Both the position numbers and the translations under genes were made by a program. The notes below the pieces were generated by a model. The model saw only the letters and a program-made list of their open reading frames with translations, did no database searches and was not told the origin of the DNA. A DNA stretch of 11,617 nucleotides from Rhodospirillales bacterium (GTDB lineage Bacteria > Pseudomonadota > Alphaproteobacteria > UBA9219): positions 1-11,617 of the forward strand of contig JAATFY010000195.1 in assembly GCA_015654915.1 (NCBI GenBank). Reading direction: 5' to 3'. Below are positions 1-6,891 of the stretch, one piece after another (position 1 is the stretch's first letter; each line of letters starts with the position of its first letter).

Positions 1-827
1 ACAGCATCCTGTACCTGTTCATAAGTCAGCCGCGCATGCGATTTCATGACCCCGCGCACGAACTGCCAGCGGGTCAACTCGCCGATCTTGTCGAGATACA
101 GATGCACGGCCATGCAGGCGCGGTCGACATGCGGCTTCAGCGAGCATAATTCGTTGCTGAGCGCCTCCGGCAGCATCGGCACGACGCGGTCGGGAAAATA
201 AACCGAATTGCCGCGCTGGTAGGCGGTCTTATCGAGGGCGCTGCCATGCGCCACGTAATGTGCGACGTCGGCGATAGCGACGATCAGGTGCCAGCCGTCA
301 TTATGCGGTTCGGCGAAAACGGCGTCGTCGAAATCGCGCGCGTCGGCGCCGTCGATGGTGATAAGCGGAATGTTGCGCAGGTCGGTGCGATTGCCGAGCG
401 TCACCGGCTGGGCGGCATCCGCTTCGTCGAGAGCTTCTTTTTTGAATTCGCTCGGGATATCGTGCGTGGCGATGGCGATCAGGCTGACGGCTTTCGGCGA
501 ATTCATGTCGCCGAGAACTTCGATCAGCCGCGCTTCCCGCGCGCGAAAATTGCCGCCGCGCTTGATCTCGGCGACGGCCAGATGGCCTTCCTCAAGCTGG
601 AAATTCGTTTTGGCATGCAGGATGAACTCGCCGCGCTCGCGCCGGTTGGTCGATTGCAGCCGCCAGCCGCTGGTGGCCTTGCTCAGGACACCGACAATCC
701 GCTGCGGCCCTTCGCGTTCCGGCTTTTGGGCCGGCCCCGCGCCGCGTCCGTGTTTTTTCTGCATCGAGCGGCGCGATTTATGCGGACCGGAGCCGTGATG
801 GGGCTTGTGGGGAGGCTTATGTTTCAT
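1..827 (-). CDS. rnr: Ribonuclease R, 5' part only (3' end beyond the left edge), N-terminally short
   Basis: RNase R is a processive 3'-to-5' exoribonuclease that degrades structured RNA in the cytoplasm. 275 codons are visible from the ATG at 825-827. Residues about 42-105 match the second cold-shock domain, and the RNB catalytic domain starts near residue 150. The motif IDGADARDFDDAV (158-170) carries the four metal-binding aspartates expected for the family (D159, D165, D167, D168). RGNSVYFPDRVVPMLPEAL (205-223) and SNELCSL follow. Aligned from memory to E. coli RNase R, the homology starts near E. coli residue 151, so the winged helix and first cold-shock domain (about 110-150 residues) are absent. 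In their place is a short basic stretch rich in Lys, His, Pro and Arg (residues 1-40). The frame stays open upstream to a GTG at 900-902, but that extension does not resemble RNase R. The ribosome site is poor: GAGAAG directly abuts the ATG. Family assignment is secure; start and completeness are not. Confidence 0.93.
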   Translation of the reverse strand, partial: MKHKPPHKPHHGSGPHKSRRSMQKKHGRGAGPAQKPEREGPQRIVGVLSKATSGWRLQSTNRRERGEFILHAKTNFQLEEGHLAVAEIKRGGNFRAREARLIEVLGDMNSPKAVSLIAIATHDIPSEFKKEALDEADAAQPVTLGNRTDLRNIPLITIDGADARDFDDAVFAEPHNDGWHLIVAIADVAHYVAHGSALDKTAYQRGNSVYFPDRVVPMLPEALSNELCSLKPHVDRACMAVHLYLDKIGELTRWQFVRGVMKSHARLTYEQVQDA

Positions 828-873
828 CTTCTCTAGATATGGCCCTGCGGCGGCAGGAATCCAAGCGGCATTC
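828..873. other. Short gap upstream of rnr with a small hairpin
   Basis: These 46 bases separate the stop of the hypothetical gene from the rnr ATG. They hold a 5-bp perfect hairpin (CCTGC at 844-848 pairing with GCAGG at 853-857, loop GGCG). No T-run follows it on the minus strand, so it is not a convincing terminator. No clear -10/-35 pair is visible, so rnr is probably transcribed from upstream. Confidence 0.3.
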
Positions 874-1386
874 TTAGCCCGCCGTGGAAGCCATCTGTTC
901 ACCCCGTGCCGTGGCTGCAAAGCCCGGACGCGGCAATTGCTGGACCATAGCCAATAATCCGGGAACGACGCCAACCACTTCCACCTCGGCGATTTTTATG
1001 ATGGTGGCCGGTTGCGGCATGCGGTTTCCCTTAAAGCCGGCCTTGTCCTCATTCATTTCCGTATGGATATCCCTCAGATTCCAGAGAGACTTTGCAAGAA
1101 CGTCGAATCCCATCGCCGTTTGCGCCCTTATAAATTTCACATAATTTTCCGGAGCGGCGCCGGTTTGAGCCACACATGCTTCCCGCGCGGCCGCGTCTCC
1201 GCTTTCCAGTCTTTTCAGAAAAGGTTCCTGAGCGTAATAGTGGTTGATGGCAAACAGGGTGCGTACAAAATCGTCTGCCGGCGCGCCCGCACACAACGCA
1301 TTCGCCATAGCCGAAGAGTTCGCTTCCGCCACCTTGGGAAAAGGCCATGCTTCTTTTCTTGCCGCCATGGCCCCCCATCTGACCAT
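874..1386 (-). CDS. Hypothetical protein, C-terminal part of a frameshifted gene
   Basis: This is the downstream reading frame (about 165 residues useful, ending at TAA 874-876) of what looks like one gene running 1709 to 874. It shows no family I recognise. It is Ala-rich and mostly helical in appearance, with a hydrophobic patch near the end (VVGVVPGLLAMV), no signal peptide and no clear transmembrane helix. The ATG at 1384-1386 has no ribosome site and lies inside the coding part of the upstream frame, so it is probably not a true start. Adding one G to the run of six (C6 on the plus strand at 1371-1376) joins the two frames into one product of about 278 residues. The sequence around the junction then reads smoothly as ...VWSDGG-AMAARKEAWPF.... 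It follows topA in the same direction and precedes rnr. Confidence 0.6.
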   Translation of the reverse strand: MVRWGAMAARKEAWPFPKVAEANSSAMANALCAGAPADDFVRTLFAINHYYAQEPFLKRLESGDAAAREACVAQTGAAPENYVKFIRAQTAMGFDVLAKSLWNLRDIHTEMNEDKAGFKGNRMPQPATIIKIAEVEVVGVVPGLLAMVQQLPRPGFAATARGEQMASTAG

Positions 1387-1709
1387 ACGAACGGTTTCCG
1401 CAAATTTTGCGATTCGCCACCCGCCTGAACATTCTGGCGCACTTGCCTGAAGGTCTGGAGTAAAGCGTCCCTTTTATCTTTGTCTACGATTACATTGCCC
1501 GTTGCATTTATGACAGCTTCGGCCTCTACACCCCACCGGGTCACCAAAGGCAGGAGATTGGTAGGCATAGCCTCATAATTATATGTGATCTTGAGAAGTT
1601 GCTGGTCGGCCCATAGGGACAGGTCATCCCACCGCGTAAAATTCCTGTCATGGGCAATACCCATAAGATTTTGCACCGCAAGGGGAAATTCGTCTTCTGT
1701 CAGCGGCAT
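1215..1709 (-). CDS. Hypothetical protein, N-terminal part of a frameshifted gene
   Basis: This is the upstream half of the same unrecognised gene. The ATG at 1707-1709 has a good ribosome site (GAGG, about 7 bases before the start) and a plausible promoter further upstream, so this is the real 5' end. Residues 1 to about 113 look like natural protein: acidic and helical, starting MPLTEDEFPLAVQNLMG, with several tryptophans. After the G6 run the frame turns into an Arg/Trp/Lys-rich tail (RWRKRTLRLWRMRCVRARR), typical of out-of-frame reading, and stops at 1215. Either the gene is broken, the read has one base missing in a homopolymer, or the run is a slippage site. There is no signal peptide and no known motif. 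Base composition in the 5' half is more AT-rich than in topA. Function unknown. Confidence 0.65.
   Translation of the reverse strand: MPLTEDEFPLAVQNLMGIAHDRNFTRWDDLSLWADQQLLKITYNYEAMPTNLLPLVTRWGVEAEAVINATGNVIVDKDKRDALLQTFRQVRQNVQAGGESQNLRKPFVWSDGGPWRQEKKHGLFPRWRKRTLRLWRMRCVRARRQTILYAPCLPSTTITLRNLF
1371..1376. other. Homopolymer C6/G6 at the frameshift point
   Basis: Six consecutive C on the plus strand (G on the coding strand, within GATGGGGGGCC) mark where the plausible coding frame moves from the 1709 frame to the 874-1386 frame. One extra G restores a single open reading frame of about 278 codons. The short run cannot by itself separate sequencing or assembly error from a fixed mutation or slippage. 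Confidence 0.6.
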
Positions 1710-1807
1710 TTTAATTCCTCGTCATTAAATAAATTCATCGCGTGAAATAATAGAGCCGCGACATCAAAAGACAATGCTTATTCGCTGCGCAGGCATAACC
1801 GGTTTGG
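1710..1807. other. Intergenic gap between topA and the hypothetical gene
   Basis: This 98-bp AT-rich spacer holds the promoter and ribosome site proposed for the hypothetical gene. Just after the topA stop there are short palindromes (AACCGGTT and TGCGCA), but no stem followed by a T-run, so I cannot call a terminator for topA. Confidence 0.4.
1747..1774 (-). promoter_or_regulatory. Candidate sigma-70 promoter of the hypothetical gene
   Basis: On the minus strand, TTGTCT (1769-1774) is followed after 16 bases by TATTAT (1747-1752). This is close to the TTGACA/TATAAT consensus with near-ideal spacing. It gives a leader of about 30 bases before the GAGG ribosome site and ATG at 1709, and suggests the gene can be transcribed independently of topA. 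Based on motif match only. Confidence 0.45.
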
Positions 1808-4531
1808 TTAATTGCCTGCCTTTTTCGTTTTCTTCGGCGTCTTGGCCGCAACCTTGGCGGGAGCTTCAGCCTTCTCCACCCTGGCTTTCTCCGCCTTCGG
1901 CTTGCCGCCCTTGCCGAATTTGCTTGGCCCTTTGGCCAGCTTGGTTTCGATAATCTCCAGCGCTTCTTTCAGCGTCAGCGTTTCGGGGTCATAGGATTTC
2001 GTGACGGTCGCCATCACCTTGCCCCATTTTACATAAGGTCCGAAGCGGCCCTTGTTGAGCGTGACGGGCTTGCCGTCTTCCGGATGCTCGCCCAGCGCCT
2101 TGCCGGGTTCGCGTTGCGGACGGTTGCCTTTGCTGGGTTCCGCAATCAGCACGACGGCGCGATTGAGGCCGACATTCAGCACATCATCATCAGGTGGCAA
2201 TGTCTTGTATTGCGACCCCATTTTCAGGTACGGCCCGAAACGGCCCAAACCCGCCGTGATCATCTCGCCGCTTTCCGGATGCTTGCCGACTTCGCGCGGC
2301 AGGCCGAGAAGCTTCAGCGCGGTGGCGAGGTCGATCAGGTTTGGATCAAGCCCCTTCGGCAGCGAAACGCGTTTCGGTTTCGGCGTATCGTCTTTTTTCT
2401 TTTTCTTCTTTTTGGGTTTGCCGTCTTCACCGATGACAGGCGGCGGTGGCGGAGGTGCCGTCGATGGCGCAGGCCCCAACTGGACATAGGCGCCGTAAGG
2501 ACCAACGCGCGCCGAAACCGGCAGGCCGGTGACGGGATCGGGGCCCAGTTCGCGCGGCCCCTGCATTTGCGCACTCGTATCGTTCTCACCGCCGGTCACA
2601 GCCAGCGGGCGCGTGTTGCGGCATTCTGGATAGTTGGAACAGCCGAGGAACGCGCCGTAGCGTCCCAGCTTCAACCCGATGCGACCGGTCTTGCAGACCG
2701 TGCACAAACGCGGATCGCTGCCGTCGGCCTGCGGCGGGAAGAAATGCGGGCCGAGCGCCTCATCCAGCGCATCGATGACGTTGGAAATCTTCAGATCCTT
2801 GGTGGCGTCGATGGCGCCCGAGAAATCGGTCCAGAAACTGCGCAGCACCTGCTTCCAGTCGATGCGGCCGCCGGAAATATCGTCGAGTTTTCCTTCGAGG
2901 TCGGCGGTGAAGTCATATTCGACATAATGGCCGAAGAAATTTTCGAGGAAGGCCGTGACGATGCGACCGCGGTCTTCGGGAATGAAACGCTTCTTGTCGT
3001 AACGCACATAATTGCGGTCCTGGAGCACCTGCATGATGCTGGCATAGGTCGAAGGACGGCCGATGCCGAGCTCTTCCAGCTTTTTCACGAGGCTCGCTTC
3101 GCTGTAGCGCGGCGGCGGCTGGGTGAAATGCTGCTCCGGCTTGATTTCCTTCTTGCTCATCGGGTCGTTCTGGTTCACCGGCGGCAGGCGCACATTGCCA
3201 TAGCCGTCGCCACCTTCGGGCTTTTTATCCTCGTCGTCGCTTTCCTGATAAACCTTCAGCCAGCCATCGAACACGACGACCGAACCCGTGGCGCGGAAGG
3301 TGGATTTGCCGTCGTTGCCGGTGATATCCACCGCGACCTGATCCAGAACCGCGCTGGCCATCTGCGAGGCCATCGTGCGCTGCCATATAAGCGTGTAAAG
3401 CTTCAGCCCTTCGCCGTCGAGATAACGCGCGACGCTTTCGGGATTGCGATTCATATCGGTAGGACGAATGGCTTCATGCGCTTCCTGCGCGTTCTTCGTG
3501 GCAGTTTTGTAAACGCGCGCCTCGGACGGCAGATAATCCTTGCCGAAATCGCGCGCGATCACGTCGCGGGCGGATGCGATGGCTTCGGCCGACAAGGTCA
3601 CGCCATCGGTACGCATGTAGGTAATAAGGCCGACCGTATCGCCGCCGATATCGACACCTTCATAAAGGGGCTGTGCCGTGCGCATCGTGCGTGTGGCCGT
3701 AAGGCCGAGCTTGCGCGATGCTTCCTGCTGTAACGTCGATGTGGTGAAGGGCGGATAGGGATTGCGGCGCGATTGCTTCTTCTCGACAGATTCCACTTTC
3801 CACGACAATTGATTCAGCAGCGACAGGGCCGCTTGCGCTTCAGCTTCGGTCTGGATAGCGAATTTATCCAGCTTCTTGCCGTTCAGGTGTGTCAGATGCG
3901 CGGGAACGGCAGCACCGCCCGCCGTCATGAACACGCCGTGGATGGTCCAGAATTCCTGCGGCTTGAAAACTTCGATCTCCAGCTCGCGCTGGCAGATCAG
4001 GCGCAACGCCACCGATTGCACGCGCCCCGCCGATTTTGCGCCGGGCAGTTTGCGCCACAGCACGGGCGACAGCGAAAAGCCGACAAGGTAATCCAGCGCA
4101 CGGCGCGCCATATAGGCATCGACCAGATCCTTGTCGATCTCGCGCGGATGGGCGATGGCGTCAGTGACCGTCTTCTTGGTGATTTCGTTAAAAGTGATGC
4201 GCTTGATGGGCACCGACTTTGCCAGACCCTTGGCGCGCAGCACTTCTAATATGTGCCATGCAATCGCCTCGCCCTCGCGGTCAGGATCGCTGGCGAGGTA
4301 AACGGCTTCGGCGCCCTTGACGGCCTTGGTGATTTCATTGACCGGCTTGTCGGCGCGGTCGCCCAATTCCCAGTCCATGGCGAAATCTTCGTCCGGACGC
4401 ACGGAACCGTCTTTCGGCGGCAAATCGCGGATATGGCCGTAGGAAGCCAGAACCGTATAGTCGCTGCCGAGATATTTATTGATTGTTTTCGCCTTGGCGG
4501 GCGATTCAACGATAACGATTTTTTGCGCCAC
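1808..4531 (-). CDS. topA: DNA topoisomerase I (type IA)
   Basis: Relaxes negative supercoils by cutting one strand through a 5'-phosphotyrosine link. The protein is 907 residues, usual for alphaproteobacterial TopA. The Toprim domain starts at once (VIVESPAKAKT, catalytic Glu9) and carries SDPDREGE at 81-88 with the metal-binding acidic residues. The signature KSAGRVQSVALRLI is at 166-179. The active-site tyrosine is Y305 in GLITYMRTDG. A four-cysteine zinc motif (C610, C613, C631, C637) begins the C-terminal DNA-binding part, followed by three topoisomerase C-terminal repeats around GPYGAYVQLG (677-686), GRFGPYLKMG (763-772) and GRFGPYVKWG (828-837). Between the first two repeats lies an unusual linker with six prolines (693-698) and a run of seven lysines (707-713), and the tail (867-907) is Lys/Ala-rich. 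Translation starts at GTG (4529-4531), overlapping the TAG stop of the upstream gene by one base, so the two are probably translationally coupled. Confidence 0.97.
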   Translation of the reverse strand: MAQKIVIVESPAKAKTINKYLGSDYTVLASYGHIRDLPPKDGSVRPDEDFAMDWELGDRADKPVNEITKAVKGAEAVYLASDPDREGEAIAWHILEVLRAKGLAKSVPIKRITFNEITKKTVTDAIAHPREIDKDLVDAYMARRALDYLVGFSLSPVLWRKLPGAKSAGRVQSVALRLICQRELEIEVFKPQEFWTIHGVFMTAGGAAVPAHLTHLNGKKLDKFAIQTEAEAQAALSLLNQLSWKVESVEKKQSRRNPYPPFTTSTLQQEASRKLGLTATRTMRTAQPLYEGVDIGGDTVGLITYMRTDGVTLSAEAIASARDVIARDFGKDYLPSEARVYKTATKNAQEAHEAIRPTDMNRNPESVARYLDGEGLKLYTLIWQRTMASQMASAVLDQVAVDITGNDGKSTFRATGSVVVFDGWLKVYQESDDEDKKPEGGDGYGNVRLPPVNQNDPMSKKEIKPEQHFTQPPPRYSEASLVKKLEELGIGRPSTYASIMQVLQDRNYVRYDKKRFIPEDRGRIVTAFLENFFGHYVEYDFTADLEGKLDDISGGRIDWKQVLRSFWTDFSGAIDATKDLKISNVIDALDEALGPHFFPPQADGSDPRLCTVCKTGRIGLKLGRYGAFLGCSNYPECRNTRPLAVTGGENDTSAQMQGPRELGPDPVTGLPVSARVGPYGAYVQLGPAPSTAPPPPPPVIGEDGKPKKKKKKKDDTPKPKRVSLPKGLDPNLIDLATALKLLGLPREVGKHPESGEMITAGLGRFGPYLKMGSQYKTLPPDDDVLNVGLNRAVVLIAEPSKGNRPQREPGKALGEHPEDGKPVTLNKGRFGPYVKWGKVMATVTKSYDPETLTLKEALEIIETKLAKGPSKFGKGGKPKAEKARVEKAEAPAKVAAKTPKKTKKAGN

Positions 4532-5655
4532 TAGTTTTGCTCCGCGAGCGGTATGGTTTGACCGTTCTTATGTATATATACCTGATACTTGGCGTTTTTT
4601 AAGTCGCCGTTTTCAGCATAGCTGATTTTGCCTATAGCCGTATCGAACGGCTCCTTGCGTATGGTCTCCGCCACCTTATATGGGTCGAGCGAATGTGTTT
4701 TTTCAATGGCCTGCTGAAGAACCTGAAATGCGGCGTAGGTCGTAAAACTTGTCGTTTGGGGTTGAATGTTCTCTGCCTTCAATGCGGATACAAATTCCCT
4801 TGCCGACGGGTTTTCCTCAAACGCGGGATCTGACACATACACCGCCCCCTCTCCTGCCGCGCCCGCAATTTCCCACAATTCGGGCGAGTTAAACATGTCC
4901 CATCCTACAAAAGGCTGGTTAGCACCCGCGCTTCGAACCGCGCGCATAATCAGCCCCGCCTCGACGTGAAAGCATGAACAATAGATAACGGCCGGATCGA
5001 TTTCTTTAACTTTCGTTGCCAGCGTCGAAAAATCCCTCGTTCCGGCCATAAAATATTCTTTGTTTATGTTTTTGTAGCCGGCATTTAAAAGTCCCTTCTC
5101 GACATATTTGGATGTCGATTGCGCTCCCGGAGCCGAATTGTCAGTAAGTATCAGAACCTTGTCTTTGGAAGCGTACGTTTTTTCAAGATACGCGTCGATC
5201 GCGACAGCCAGTTGTTTTTCAGTTCCAATCGTCCGAAATATTAGTTTGTGGCCTTTCATTGTAACATCGGAAAGGATCGTTTCGGGCGTTATCATCAAAA
5301 CATCGTTTGCCGCATACACATCGGACGCTGGCAGAGTTGTGTTCGCGCTCCAATGGCCGACAACATAATGTACGCCATGGCCGATAAACCGGTTAGCCAC
5401 AGCGACGGCTTGCCGAGGCTCGTTGGCATCGTCTTCGATTTGTAGAACCACCTGTTTTCCCAAAATGCCATTCGCGGCATTGATGTTTTTTACGGCTACA
5501 TCGGCGGCTTGTTTCATTTGTTCGCCGAAAATAGCCATCGGCCCCGTCATGGGCGCTGCCAATCCTATAACAAATTGGCCATTATCATCGGCCATTGCCA
5601 CGCACGAACATAAAAGAACGAGCAAAAAAGCAACGCCGGACAGCAGTTTTTTCAT
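4531..5655 (-). CDS. Periplasmic branched-chain amino-acid-type binding protein (LivJ/LivK-like), orphan
   Basis: This is an ABC-transporter solute-binding protein of the Leu/Ile/Val-binding type I fold. The mature N-terminus reads FVIGLAAPMTGPMAIFGEQM, the hallmark first strand and ligand loop of the family, followed by AADVAVKNINAANGILGKQV and EDDANEPRQAVAVANRFI. The later part (DPAVIYCSCF, FVGWDMFNSPEL, SFTTYAAFQVLQQAI) also fits. The chosen ATG (5653-5655) gives 374 residues with a classic signal peptide: KK, a hydrophobic core, and probable cleavage after AMA at residue 22. LCSC at 15-18 weakly resembles a lipobox. A TTG at 5665-5667 would add four residues and overlap dprA; the ATG, 4 bases after the dprA stop, is preferred. 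No ribosome site is obvious, suggesting coupling to dprA. No permease or ATPase genes are nearby, so its partner is elsewhere or it senses ligand. Ligand unknown. The DNA is visibly AT-richer than its neighbours, suggesting later insertion into the dprA-topA block. Confidence 0.9.
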   Translation of the reverse strand: MKKLLSGVAFLLVLLCSCVAMADDNGQFVIGLAAPMTGPMAIFGEQMKQAADVAVKNINAANGILGKQVVLQIEDDANEPRQAVAVANRFIGHGVHYVVGHWSANTTLPASDVYAANDVLMITPETILSDVTMKGHKLIFRTIGTEKQLAVAIDAYLEKTYASKDKVLILTDNSAPGAQSTSKYVEKGLLNAGYKNINKEYFMAGTRDFSTLATKVKEIDPAVIYCSCFHVEAGLIMRAVRSAGANQPFVGWDMFNSPELWEIAGAAGEGAVYVSDPAFEENPSAREFVSALKAENIQPQTTSFTTYAAFQVLQQAIEKTHSLDPYKVAETIRKEPFDTAIGKISYAENGDLKNAKYQVYIHKNGQTIPLAEQN

Positions 5656-5659
5656 ACAA

Positions 5660-6769
5660 TCAGCCAATTAACACAACCCGATGCCCCGCCTGGCGCTCCA
5701 GCCGTCCGGCCAGTTCCAGTTCCAGCAAAACGGTCAGCACCACGGGGGCCGACAATTGACAGTTGCGGATCAGTTCGTCAACCGGAACCGGCGAAGGGCT
5801 TAGATTCTCAAGGATTTTTGCCCGCGCCGCAGCCAAATCACTTTCGTCGATAGGGGCCACAAATGCCCCGATGTCGGAAATCGGAGGTTCGGCCATGCCG
5901 GTCGGCAGGCTGTGAATATGGGCCAGAATATCGGCGGCTTTCTCGGTCAAAACAGCGCCCTGCCGGATAAGATCATTCGTGCCGGTGCAGCGCGGATCGA
6001 GCGGCGATCCGGGCACGGCGAAGACCTCACGACCCTGCTCCAGCGCCATCCGCGCCGTGATAAGAGAGCCCGATTGCAACGCAGCTTCGACCACGATCAC
6101 ACCCAGACTCAGACCCGAGATCAGCCGGTTACGGCGCGGGAAAAGCTTGGCATGCGGTTCACACCCGAGCGGCATATCGGAAATAATGCAGCCAACCTCG
6201 GCCAACTGGTCATAGAGCGCGCGATTTTCTTCGGGATAGACCACATCGACGCCGCCCGCCACCACAGCGATGGTTCCCGTCGTCAGACTGCCGGTATGCG
6301 CCGCCGCATCGATACCGCGCGCGAGACCGGAGGCAATGACGATATCTTCCTTGCCGAGATTGCGGGCAAGCGTTTCGGCCATCTTGCGGCCGTTCAGCGA
6401 CGCGTTGCGCGCGCCGACAATGCCGATGACACGTTTATGTAAAAGCGAAACATGCCCCAGTACCGTAATGAGCGGCGGCGCGTCTTCGATGGCGGCAAGG
6501 GCCTCGGGATAATCGGGTTCGCATGAGGCTATGATTTTAGCGCCGCATTTTTCGCTGCGCGCGATTTCATCTTCGATGGCATTGGCTGCCGGAAGCCTGA
6601 ACGAACGTTTGCCGCCGCGCTGCGCCATCTCCGGCAGTGCCTCAAGCGCCGCTTTGGCCGAACCAAAACGCGCAAGCAGATGGCGGAATGTAATACTGCC
6701 GACATTTTCCGTGCGCGAGAGCCGCAGCCAGTCGCGCCGCTCGGCGTCACTCAGGGGGCGGCGCTGCAT
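5660..6769 (-). CDS. dprA: DNA-processing protein DprA (Smf)
   Basis: DprA binds incoming single-stranded DNA and loads RecA during transformation; it is widespread even in species not known to be competent. The protein is 369 residues. An N-terminal helical region begins LSDAERRDWLRL, with ENVGSITFRHLL at 21-32. The Rossmann-like core then carries GIVGARNAS (116-124), SGLARGIDAAAH (147-158), GGVDVVYPEEN (172-182), FPRRNRLISGLS (210-221), GSLITA (234-239) and GTNDLI (263-268), all family hallmarks. A C-terminal winged-helix-like domain (about 316-366) is present, as in many proteobacterial DprA proteins. The start is supported by family alignment, but the ribosome site is weak (AAGA). A palindromic repeat ends 7 bases upstream of the ATG and would place strong RNA structure right before the start. 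Stop TGA at 5660-5662 lies 4 bases from the next ATG. Confidence 0.96.
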   Translation of the reverse strand: MQRRPLSDAERRDWLRLSRTENVGSITFRHLLARFGSAKAALEALPEMAQRGGKRSFRLPAANAIEDEIARSEKCGAKIIASCEPDYPEALAAIEDAPPLITVLGHVSLLHKRVIGIVGARNASLNGRKMAETLARNLGKEDIVIASGLARGIDAAAHTGSLTTGTIAVVAGGVDVVYPEENRALYDQLAEVGCIISDMPLGCEPHAKLFPRRNRLISGLSLGVIVVEAALQSGSLITARMALEQGREVFAVPGSPLDPRCTGTNDLIRQGAVLTEKAADILAHIHSLPTGMAEPPISDIGAFVAPIDESDLAAARAKILENLSPSPVPVDELIRNCQLSAPVVLTVLLELELAGRLERQAGHRVVLIG

Positions 6770-6776
6770 GTTCTTA

Positions 6777-6889
6777 CGTCATTCCGGACGCCCTGAAAGG
6801 GCGATCCGGAATCCATGGAGCGTTCCATCGGCAAGACCAGTTCGTGGATTCCGGATAACGCTCGCTCCGCTCGCGTTTCCGGAATGACG
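6777..6889. repeat. Palindromic intergenic repeat with cloverleaf-like pairing
   Basis: This 113-bp element fills nearly the whole plsY-dprA gap, starting 2 bases past the plsY stop and ending 7 bases before the dprA ATG. It has four nested perfect pairings. Outer arms are CGTCATTCCGGA (6777-6788) with 6878-6889, 12 bp. Inner arms are ATCCGGAATCCA (6804-6815) with 6845-6856, 12 bp. Hairpin A is CGCCCT (6789-6794) with AGGGCG (6798-6803) and a GAA loop. Hairpin B is AACGC (6857-6861) with GCGTT (6873-6877). The helices abut with no unpaired base at the junction, giving a four-way cruciform or cloverleaf. The TCATTCCGGA/TCCGGAATGA arms resemble dispersed palindromic repeats known from proteobacterial genomes (established type, exact family not assigned). 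No transposase is encoded. It could shape mRNA stability between plsY and dprA. Confidence 0.85.
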
Positions 6890-6891
6890 AA

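Noticed and set aside
246..836. 196-codon plus-strand open frame
   Set aside because: It is antisense to rnr, whose RNB motifs are clear on the other strand.
2084..3733. 549-codon plus-strand open frame
   Set aside because: It is antisense to topA, whose domains and active-site motifs are complete. The translation is Arg/Ala/His-rich and resembles no family; a typical shadow frame in GC-rich DNA.
5653..5667. TTG start for the binding protein at 5667
   Set aside because: It would overlap dprA and put four extra residues before a standard signal peptide that begins at the ATG at 5655.
6777..6889. tRNA or small RNA gene, because of the cloverleaf shape
   Set aside because: No T-loop, acceptor/CCA or anticodon features are present; stem lengths (12, 6, 12 and 5 bp) do not fit tRNA. 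A palindromic repeat explains it better.
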